Origin: Klenkia sesuvii
Lineage (GTDB): Bacteria; Actinomycetota; Actinomycetes; Mycobacteriales; Geodermatophilaceae
Direction: 5' to 3'
NCBI RefSeq assembly: GCF_037083825.1
Contig: NZ_JBAPLU010000005.1
Coordinates: 181,845-245,844 of the forward strand
DNA: 64,000 nt
Part shown: in pieces, positions 57,813-64,000 of the stretch
How positions within the stretch are numbered: position 1 is the first letter of the stretch
Layout: the number at the start of each line of letters is the position of its first letter
Notes under the pieces: model-generated
Told to the model about the DNA's origin: nothing
Databases searched by the model: none
Seen by the model: only the letters and a program-made list of their open reading frames with translations
Position numbers and translations under genes: made by a program

Positions 57813-58907
57813 TCAGGCGGGGAGGGTGCCGCCGACCTCGAGCAGGTCGCGGACGACGGCCCCCGCGTCGCCGGTGCGGTGCATCGTGCGGCGCTGGCGG
57901 GCGGCCGACGTCCCACGGCCGAGCAGCTGCTCGGCGAGGGCGGTGACCTCGTCGAGATCACCGCGCTCGGCGAGGTCGTCGGACACGAACCGCACCAGCG
58001 ACCGGACGGCGGTCTCCGCGGGCACGAGCGAGGCGGTGACCGGGTCGACTAGGTCGCCGGTGAGCCCGGCGCGGGCGGCCTTCCAGCGGGCGGCGCGCAG
58101 CACCTCGGGCCGTACGTCGGCGGCCGGGCCCTCGTCGGCGGCCAGGACGGCGACCAGCGACCGGCACAGCGCGGCGTGCAGGACGACGTCGTCCAGGTCG
58201 GTGCAGACGTCGCCCATGCGGAACTCGACGGTCGGCACGTGGGTGGAGGGCCGCAGGTCCCAGTAGAGCTGCGAGCCGTCGGGCACCATGCCGCTGGCGA
58301 CGAGCTGGGCGACGACGGCCCGGTAGCCGTCGGCGTCGCCCAGGGCCTCGGGTGGGCCAGAGACCGGCCACCGCGACCACCAGACGGTGCGCCAAGACTC
58401 GTAACCGGTGTCGGCGCCCTCGTGGAACGGCGAGCTGCCGGTCATCGCGAGCAGCAGCGGCAGCCATGGGCGGGCGCGGTCCATGACGTGGACGGCGGTG
58501 TCGAGGTCGTCGACGCCGACGTGCACGTGGGTGCCGCAGATGTCCTGGGTCTGCGCGAGCCGGGCCCAGCGCTGCACCATGACGCGGTAGCGCGGGGCGT
58601 CGGTGAGCACGAGGTCGCCGACCGACGACGACGGGTGCGTGGAGGCCGCGAGGACGGTCAGCCCGTCGCGTTGTGCCGCTGACACTGCCTCTGCGCGCGT
58701 CTCCCGGAGGGCCGCGCGGACCTCGCCGAGCGTGCTGCAGACGCCGGTGGCGGTCTCGAGCTGGGTCGTGGAGATCTCGGGCTGCACGTGCGGCCCGGGC
58801 TGCCCGAGGACGGCGGCATCGGCGACGGTCGAGCTGGCCGCGAGCGACCCGGTGGCGGGGTCGACGAGGTGGAACTCCTCCTCGACGCCGAGGGTCTGTG
58901 CGGTCAT
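57813..58907 (-). CDS. ybdK: Carboxylate-amine ligase YbdK (putative glutamate-cysteine ligase 2)
   Basis: A 364-residue GCS2-family enzyme. The N-terminal TLGVEEEFHLVDPATG, the HPEISTTQLETATGVC-like stretch (HVQPEISTTQLETATGVC) and ICGTHVHVGVDD are diagnostic; HVPTVEFRMGDVCTDLDD is the distal active-site motif. Family members have weak gamma-glutamyl-cysteine ligase activity, while actinobacteria mainly make mycothiol, so the physiological product is uncertain. CAGGAG precedes ATG 58907. It diverges from the M18 peptidase gene. Confidence 0.93.
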   Translation of the reverse strand: MTAQTLGVEEEFHLVDPATGSLAASSTVADAAVLGQPGPHVQPEISTTQLETATGVCSTLGEVRAALRETRAEAVSAAQRDGLTVLAASTHPSSSVGDLVLTDAPRYRVMVQRWARLAQTQDICGTHVHVGVDDLDTAVHVMDRARPWLPLLLAMTGSSPFHEGADTGYESWRTVWWSRWPVSGPPEALGDADGYRAVVAQLVASGMVPDGSQLYWDLRPSTHVPTVEFRMGDVCTDLDDVVLHAALCRSLVAVLAADEGPAADVRPEVLRAARWKAARAGLTGDLVDPVTASLVPAETAVRSLVRFVSDDLAERGDLDEVTALAEQLLGRGTSAARQRRTMHRTGDAGAVVRDLLEVGGTLPA

Positions 58908-58990
58908 GCGGGTTCTCCTGCCGAGCTGGGGTGGCGCGCGAACGGTAAGGGGGTCTGCTGCTGTCGGTGGGCTCGGGTAGACACGACGAC

Positions 58991-60286
58991 GTGGCAGACC
59001 GCGACCTCTCCCTCGGTGACGACCTGCGCGCGTTCGTGGACGCGTCCCCCTCCCCCTCGCACGCGGCGGCGGAGATCGCCCGGCGCCTGCGGGAGGGTGG
59101 GTTCCGGGAGCTGTACGAGACGGCGGTGTGGGACCTCTCCCCCGGCGACAAGGTGTTCACGGTGCGCGGGGCGAGCGTCGTGGCCGTGCGGGTGGGGTCG
59201 GACCCGGTGTCCCAGGCGGGGCTGCGCATCATCGGCGCGCACACCGACTCCCCCACGTTCCGGGTGCGCCCCCGGTTCGAGATGCGACAGGCCGGCTACC
59301 GACTGGTGGGCGTGGAGCCCTATGGCGGCGGGCTGTGGCACACCTGGCTCGACCGCGAGCTGACGGTGGCGGGGCGGCTGGCGCTGCGCGGTGGGACGAC
59401 GACGCTGGTGAAGCTGCCCGGGGCACCGCTCCGTCTGCCGTCGCTTGCAATCCACCTCGACCGGTCGGTGCGCGAGGGGCTGAGCCTGGATCCGCAGCGT
59501 CACCTGCAGCCGGTGTGGGGATCGGAGCTGTCGACCGAGCCCGGTCTACTGGAGGCGCTGGCGACTGAGGCCGGTGTCTCGGCGGCGGACGTCGTGGGTC
59601 ATGACCTGGTGCTGGCCGACACCCAGCCGGCGGCGCGGACGGGGGCCGACGGCACGTGGATCGCGGCGCCGCGGCTGGACGACCTGGCGTGCTGCCACTC
59701 GGGGCTGCTGGCGCTGCTGCGCGTTTCCGCGGAAACGCCGTCGGGTGTTTCCGCGGAAACGCGGCACACGCAGGTGCTGGTGTGCAACGACCACGAGGAG
59801 GTCGGGTCGGGCTCGGCGTCGGGGGCGCGGGGGTCGTTCCTGGAGGACGTCATCTCTCGGCTGGCCGGCGCCGAGCCCCAGGCCTTCGCCCGGACGATCG
59901 CGGCGTCGAAGCTGGTCAGCGCCGACATGGCGCACGCGGTGCACCCGACCCGGTCGGAGCGGCACGAGCCCTTCCACCAGCCAGTGCTGGGCGGCGGACC
60001 AGTGCTCAAACTCAACGCCAACCAGGCCTACGCGACCGACGCGGTGTCGGGCGGCTGGTTCACCGAACGTTGCCGGGAGGCCGGGGTGCCGGTGCAGCAC
60101 TTCGTCTCCCGCGCCGACCTCCCCTGCGGCTCGACGATTGGCCCGCTCACCGCGACCCGGCTGGGTCTGTCGACGGTGGACGTCGGCGCGCCCCAGCTCG
60201 CGATGCATTCCGTCCGGGAACTAGCCTCGGCCGCTGACGTCCCCCATATGGTTGCCGCGTTCAGTAGCTGCCTTCTCAACGACTGA
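58991..60286 (+). CDS. M18 family aminopeptidase (DAP-like)
   Basis: A 431-residue zinc aminopeptidase. The metal and catalytic elements are GAHTDSPTFRVRP, VLVCNDHEEVGSGSASGA and SADMAHAVHPT. It removes N-terminal acidic or neutral residues from peptides. An insertion reading VSAETPSGVSAET (residues about 245-257) is encoded by two identical 14-bp palindromes; it lies in a loop before the metal motif and keeps frame. GTG 58991 is the start. The C-terminus marks the last core gene before the AT-richer block. Confidence 0.93.
   Translation: MADRDLSLGDDLRAFVDASPSPSHAAAEIARRLREGGFRELYETAVWDLSPGDKVFTVRGASVVAVRVGSDPVSQAGLRIIGAHTDSPTFRVRPRFEMRQAGYRLVGVEPYGGGLWHTWLDRELTVAGRLALRGGTTTLVKLPGAPLRLPSLAIHLDRSVREGLSLDPQRHLQPVWGSELSTEPGLLEALATEAGVSAADVVGHDLVLADTQPAARTGADGTWIAAPRLDDLACCHSGLLALLRVSAETPSGVSAETRHTQVLVCNDHEEVGSGSASGARGSFLEDVISRLAGAEPQAFARTIAASKLVSADMAHAVHPTRSERHEPFHQPVLGGGPVLKLNANQAYATDAVSGGWFTERCREAGVPVQHFVSRADLPCGSTIGPLTATRLGLSTVDVGAPQLAMHSVRELASAADVPHMVAAFSSCLLND
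59723..59760. repeat. Two identical 14-bp palindromes inside the M18 gene
   Basis: GTTTCCGCGGAAAC occurs at 59723-59736 and 59747-59760, 24 bp apart, both in frame, encoding the duplicated VSAET peptide. The string is a perfect palindrome. Confidence 0.9.
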
Positions 60287-60562
60287 ATGCACCTGCGGTC
60301 TACAACCTATCGCGCTTTCGCTCACCACCTCATGGGGGTGAGTACACCTTTCGCGGGGCGGACGACTCAAGAGGCCACCACATCCCGTTGAGCGCGGTCT
60401 AGACAGAAAGCGGCTCACCGACCAGCCCCAGACCTGCCGACCGCGCGCCACAAACCTCCTGAGGCCACTCTGGCGAAGAATATATGCTCGCGATTTGAGA
60501 CGGTGCGACGCGGGCGTGTCCGAATCTTGGCCTGAATGACGTACGGAATTTACTGCACATGA
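60287..60562. other. Non-coding gap at the left edge of the AT-richer block
   Basis: No gene is visible. A weak hairpin, CTCACC (60321-60326) with GGTGAG (60337-60342), may terminate the M18 gene. Base composition falls noticeably from about 60470 (AAGAATATATGC), marking the transition to foreign-looking DNA. No tRNA or direct repeat that would mark an attachment site was recognised. Confidence 0.5.
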
Positions 60563-63295
60563 CTACCCTACGAGCCTACGGTACCGAGTTTTGATAGCGT
60601 CCTCACCACCTTCAAGAATTTCGCACACATTGTCTCTCACGCCTGGCGTTTGCAGCGTACCGCTCGCCTCGATTCGTGGAACCAGACTCCCGTGTTCGAG
60701 TACGATAATGTTTTCCGCAGCCGAGGTTACGACCATGTTTGCATTGTGCGTTGAGATGATTAGTTGCCGACGACTTTTGATGTTTCTCAGCGTCTCGACC
60801 GCAAGATGCCTAATTAGCTTATTTTCCAAGTCGTCTTCGGGCTGATCCAGAACAAGCGGATCGGTACCCATCTGCAGGATAACGGTGAGCAATGCGGCCG
60901 TCTTTTGTCCCGGTGATCCCCTGTCCACGGCGATGTATCCGTTTCCGTCGCGCGGACGATAGCGGACCGACACTAAATCCTCAGGGAACCACAACAATAT
61001 GTTGGTTTCCAGTTCGAAAGCGTCGTTATTACTCAACCGAGCATAAAATCGACGATCCACGTAGAGCTCTTGACCAATAGTAGACTTCGATCCCGCCCGC
61101 ACGAAGTCGATCAAAGCCTTCTTGAAGTCTGCGACTCGACTTGGGAAGCTTGGGTTCTTGACCTGATGCCCCAGCAGGGATCGCGCGATGCCATCCCTAC
61201 CAAAGGCCGATTCGAAAGATTCCGGGCAATTGAGGAGATTTCGCAACTCTTCTCCAATAAGCCCAACATCGGCCTGATGATGCACTTCCACCCTGGTGGG
61301 AGAACCGGGGACGCTATTGAGTTGTTCTGTATATCCGCGCCTGCGATTGAACAACTCAGTCCGCTTTATCGAAATCTCAGTCAGAACTTGATCGACATTT
61401 CGCTGTTGTTCGCGCATCCTCTCGTCAGAATTCTCAACCTCCTGCAGTTCTGCCTCAAGTTCGATCTCCCGCTGTCGATCCGAGCGAGTCTGCTCAGCGG
61501 AAACTTTCGCAGCACCACCTTGCTCGCTGAGCCACTCATTGAGTTCCATCACGCGATCGGCCCATCTCGCAGTTACGCCTTGCGCCCCCCATGCAGCCCT
61601 TCCGGCCGCAAGAATTTCGGACGCCTCTTTCAAAAGCTCAGCGGCGGAATCAAAAATGGCCGCCCGCGCATCGAACTCTGGCACGCGCAAATTCTCGGTT
61701 CTCAGACTGAGCAAAATGGCCGCATCGGCCGACAGACGTTCCTCGATAGTATGAGCTCGGTCATCACCATCCTTCGAATCCCTTATGCGCGCCTCGGTCG
61801 ACTCCAATTCTTGATACTCGGTACTCGCCCGAAGCTCCGCGAGGTGACGAAGTCTGCCCCGAACCTCCTGCAATTGACCCCGAATGCGGTCAGCCTTCTC
61901 CGCCTCAGCAGCCAACTGTCTGAGCTTGTTGCGCTCCCCCTTGAAACGAAGCTGCAGCTGAGCGTAGTCCTCATCCCATTCATGCCGCCCAACGGCTGGC
62001 ATGTCGTCTAAAATTGCCAGGAAACTCTGCGGCGACGTAGCAAGCTCGTAAATCTGTTTCTGGCTAAAAACTCGAACGGGGGCTCGATCGACCGCCCGGC
62101 CCGACTGGGTCTCCCAGGACGCACCTGTCCACAGATGCAAGTCTGGCTTACTCGGACTCTTCCCGGTCCAAGAGACCCGTAGCTGCCGCTGATCCTTTGT
62201 GTAGTAGACCGTGATCTGCGTTTGCTCATCCCACCATCGCTCGCCGGCTTCGACGTCGGGGCTAAAACGACGCAAATCCTCGGCAACGGCCCCATCTAAT
62301 TCATGACTTCGCCCCAGCGCCAAGCGGAGCAGTTCGATGAGGGTTGATTTACCTACCCCACGCCCACCAATGAGGCAGTTCATCCAAGGGCCGAAGCTGA
62401 ACGACTCGGCAACGTTGTTGCGCAATACCTCCACACGATCAATGTGGCCGTGGATGGCTAGATTTGGGTCTTCGTAGTCGCTCCGACATCGACGTACCGA
62501 CTCGTCCGGGTCGGTGATGGCCAGCCGCACCCCATTCAGGTCGAGCACCTCTGCCTTGATCAGCGTCAGGTGAGTTCCTGGCGCCTTCGCTTCCATCCCA
62601 GGGGGACAGGAATCGACTGTCAGGTGATGGGCGTCGGAGCCAAGCAACGGCACCCAGCCCCTCCGCTGCGCCTTGTCAACATGCGCGTCGTCTACTACCT
62701 CAGCCGCGAGAACGAGAGGGGAACCGGCGAGAGCCGCAAGATCGCGATCATCCATGCTGAAAACCCCCCGGGCTTGATCAGCATGGGCGGGTATACACAG
62801 ACCGCCCAGATCTGAGATTTCAGAAGCGATGTCGACCGCCGTCATATTCGCGGTCTCATCGCTCGCGCCGCGTGTGCCGGTGTACCGACACAAAGCAAGG
62901 GCCCTGTTGACGATATCCGCGTCGTCCGACGGGTCAAAGACCCCTAGAATGTGAAACCCGCCCGAGGCCGTGATTTCAACCCCTGGAAAGATGACAAACG
63001 GCGGAAGCTGCGGCACTTCTTGACGCAACTCTTCCAGAGCGGCTCGGGCTAGGGAAATTCCCTCGTGTGAATTGTGGTCGGTCACGACTATCCCATCGAC
63101 CCCCGCATCGATGTACGCCTGAATCCATGTCTTAAACGATGGTTTAGCAGTAACGGTGGTGCCGCCTTCCAAGCCGCCGAAGTCGAACGACGCAGGCGAA
63201 TGAGCGTGGATGTCAATACTCCACCAACGTGCTCCCGCGTGGTGCTCTACTGGTTCGCTTGCGGAGGCCGTGGCCGACTCTGGAGCTGCGGTCAT
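60563..63295 (-). CDS. TrlF/Ppl-like PHP phosphoesterase-SMC ATPase fusion, probable antiphage defence protein
   Basis: A 910-residue protein. Residues about 25-240 are a PHP phosphoesterase: DIHAHS (Asp28, His30, His32), TDHNSHEG (Asp73, His74), PGVEIT (Glu107), PAHADQ (His171) and GSDAHH (Asp221, His223). An SMC/RecN-like ATPase follows: Walker A GGRGVGKST (310-318), a coiled coil of about 200 residues from about 460, signature SPGQKTA, Walker B LVLDQPEDD and H-loop STHNANM. PHP plus ATPase in one chain is the design of the single-gene defence system Ppl and of TrlF-family ATPases. GC is clearly below its neighbours. ATG 63295 is chosen; the upstream frame lacks similarity. Confidence 0.85.
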   Translation of the reverse strand: MTAAPESATASASEPVEHHAGARWWSIDIHAHSPASFDFGGLEGGTTVTAKPSFKTWIQAYIDAGVDGIVVTDHNSHEGISLARAALEELRQEVPQLPPFVIFPGVEITASGGFHILGVFDPSDDADIVNRALALCRYTGTRGASDETANMTAVDIASEISDLGGLCIPAHADQARGVFSMDDRDLAALAGSPLVLAAEVVDDAHVDKAQRRGWVPLLGSDAHHLTVDSCPPGMEAKAPGTHLTLIKAEVLDLNGVRLAITDPDESVRRCRSDYEDPNLAIHGHIDRVEVLRNNVAESFSFGPWMNCLIGGRGVGKSTLIELLRLALGRSHELDGAVAEDLRRFSPDVEAGERWWDEQTQITVYYTKDQRQLRVSWTGKSPSKPDLHLWTGASWETQSGRAVDRAPVRVFSQKQIYELATSPQSFLAILDDMPAVGRHEWDEDYAQLQLRFKGERNKLRQLAAEAEKADRIRGQLQEVRGRLRHLAELRASTEYQELESTEARIRDSKDGDDRAHTIEERLSADAAILLSLRTENLRVPEFDARAAIFDSAAELLKEASEILAAGRAAWGAQGVTARWADRVMELNEWLSEQGGAAKVSAEQTRSDRQREIELEAELQEVENSDERMREQQRNVDQVLTEISIKRTELFNRRRGYTEQLNSVPGSPTRVEVHHQADVGLIGEELRNLLNCPESFESAFGRDGIARSLLGHQVKNPSFPSRVADFKKALIDFVRAGSKSTIGQELYVDRRFYARLSNNDAFELETNILLWFPEDLVSVRYRPRDGNGYIAVDRGSPGQKTAALLTVILQMGTDPLVLDQPEDDLENKLIRHLAVETLRNIKSRRQLIISTHNANMVVTSAAENIIVLEHGSLVPRIEASGTLQTPGVRDNVCEILEGGEDAIKTRYRRLVG

Positions 63296-63540
63296 GCGGT
63301 GATGTTGACACAGAGGTTCGTCGCTACCGGTGAAGAGCCCCGGCAGGTCGACTCCGAATCCCGGCTGCGCTTCTCGATCCCCATGGGTCGTGTTGCATAC
63401 TGTATTGCTGGTCAGGGGCGATCGGGTATTTGCTCGTTCGCGAGCTGGGGACCGGAAGTTCTCGTGGGCCAAGACCTGCACCACCGACCCCTGCAGGTCC
63501 GCCGGCCGCACTGCAACTGCGCCCCCTGGCCCGGATGGCC
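63296..63540. other. Upstream region of the PHP-ATPase gene
   Basis: No gene is supported here. The minus strand carries AT-richer TACAGT/TATGCA stretches around 63390-63403 that could be a -10 box, but no convincing -35 accompanies them. The frame of the PHP-ATPase stays open to 63511 without protein-like composition. The junction with the insertion sequence lies near 63541. Confidence 0.4.
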
Positions 63541-64000
63541 TAGCCTCGAACTTTCGTGATCTTGTCCCGTGTGTTTGTCGTCGGGGTTCTGGCCCCGCGT
63601 GGGCGTGAGGATCGCATCGGGGTGTGACGGTTCGCCCGATGTCGTTCGGGTGGGCGCCGGGTCCACGTGCCGGTCGGGTCCTTGGGGTCGTTGAGGTAGG
63701 GGCCGGCGGTCAGCCGGTCGCGGCCCTCGGCGGTGGGGCGGTGAGCCGCGCGAGGGCGTCGAGCGCGGCCAGGACCAGCGCGGTGAAGGGCGCGGTCGCG
63801 GCCAGGTGCAGCAGTCTGCGGCGGCCGGTGCGCGCGGCTCGCGCGGGGATGGAGAACAGCCGGTGCCGCAGCCGCTTGGGTTCCCAGCGTCGGGCCTGTT
63901 CGTGGCCGGGGTGTCCGGTGAGGGCGAGGGTCTGCATCCAGGCGGTGAGGTCGCAGGCCAGCGCCACGATCGCGCACCAGATCTGGTTCTGGGCGAAGTC
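63541..64000 (-). mobile_element. IS1380-family insertion sequence, right part only (runs off the window)
   Basis: The C-terminus of an IS1380-type transposase and about 170 bp of non-coding end sequence are present. The composition returns to high GC. The element's outer end is placed near 63541 because the AT-rich block stops there; the terminal inverted repeat cannot be tested as the other end is outside the window. Confidence 0.5.
63710..64000 (-). CDS. IS1380-family transposase, C-terminal fragment (truncated by window edge)
   Basis: About 96 residues remain, open at the right edge: FAQNQIWCAIVALACDLTAWMQTL, then ARRWEPKRLRHRLFSIPARAARTGRRRLLHLA and an Ala/Leu-rich tail. The sequence N-Q-I-W-C-A-I-V-A-L-A-x-D-L-T-A-W and the RRWEPKRLRxRLFSxPAR block are typical of the C-terminus of actinobacterial IS1380 transposases. 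It reads toward the PHP-ATPase gene. Whether the element is intact cannot be judged. Confidence 0.8.
   Translation of the reverse strand, partial: DFAQNQIWCAIVALACDLTAWMQTLALTGHPGHEQARRWEPKRLRHRLFSIPARAARTGRRRLLHLAATAPFTALVLAALDALARLTAPPPRAATG

Noticed and set aside
60287..60562. tRNA gene or attachment site at the edge of the foreign block
   Set aside because: No cloverleaf, T-loop GTTCRANNC motif or matching direct repeat was seen in this gap or at 63.5 kb.
61070..62011. Plus-strand open frame of 313 codons inside the PHP-ATPase gene
   Set aside because: No recognisable domain, and the minus strand encodes a complete ATPase with coiled coil across the same bases.
60563..63511. Longer start for the PHP-ATPase at 63511
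   Set aside because: The extra 72 residues (for example PADLQGSVVQVLAH) do not resemble the family; ATG 63295 places the first PHP motif at residue 28 as expected.

Overview
The window is about 64 kb of very GC-rich DNA with many GTG starts, ATGA/GTGA gene overlaps, an IdeR-type DtxR repressor, a SigB-type sigma factor, a fused CydDC transporter and a VanZ-like protein. This points to an actinobacterium. The flavour resembles Geodermatophilaceae (Blastococcus/Modestobacter type), but that family assignment is an inference from gene style, not from a marker gene. Most of the window is ordinary chromosome. There is one complete IS110-family element (about 12.9-14.3 kb). At the right edge an AT-richer block (about 60.3-63.5 kb) holds a single large PHP-ATPase gene and abuts the end of an IS1380-like transposase. 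No rRNA, tRNA or CRISPR array was seen.

Layout. 0-5 kb: partial MarR regulator, a decayed ECF sigma gene, a DUF421 membrane protein, a hemerythrin/Rieske pair, dtd and sigB. 4.8-9.5 kb: a protein acetyltransferase with an acyl-CoA-synthetase-like part, its partner deacetylase acuC, and ideR. 9.6-12.8 kb: an S9 peptidase and a DUF4192 protein. 12.9-14.5 kb: IS110 transposase with structured flanks. 14.5-19.4 kb: two paralogous lipoproteins diverging from an overlapping operon (glycosyltransferase, methyltransferase, terpenoid-cyclase-fold protein, small membrane protein). 19.4-25.5 kb: a 17-bp tandem repeat, a DksA-like protein, methyltransferase, YibE/F protein, M20 and amidohydrolase enzymes, and an SDR.

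25.6-35.6 kb is catabolic and regulatory: flavin monooxygenase/TetR pair with symmetric operators, epoxide hydrolase, APC permease, 2-keto-acid decarboxylase with a divergent Lrp regulator, and an MBL hydrolase-IclR-glutamine synthetase-like operon. 35.6-45.1 kb: Hsp20 with an HspR-like partner, a frameshifted AbiEi/DUF559 gene between two short repeats, then blaR-blaI diverging from cydA-cydB-cydDC with two perfect BlaI-type operators between them. 45.1-48.6 kb: degenerate GGDEF protein, reductase, permuted papain-fold protein, XRE regulator and map. 48.8-52.3 kb: eutC-eutB-permease for ethanolamine use. 52.4-60.3 kb: CrtC-like protein, a frameshifted SDR with divergent MarR, GNAT, VanZ, an ECF sigma/anti-sigma-like pair, ybdK and an M18 aminopeptidase.

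The most interesting signals are: the PHP-ATPase gene with the architecture of a single-gene antiphage system in foreign-looking DNA; the BlaI control region of the cytochrome bd operon; the folded RNA candidate directly upstream of the IS110 transposase; the glycosyltransferase/methyltransferase/cyclase-fold operon of unknown product; three CGGGATA repeats at exact 14-bp spacing in front of map; and several families of intergenic palindromes, one present twice (27.6 and 48.6 kb).
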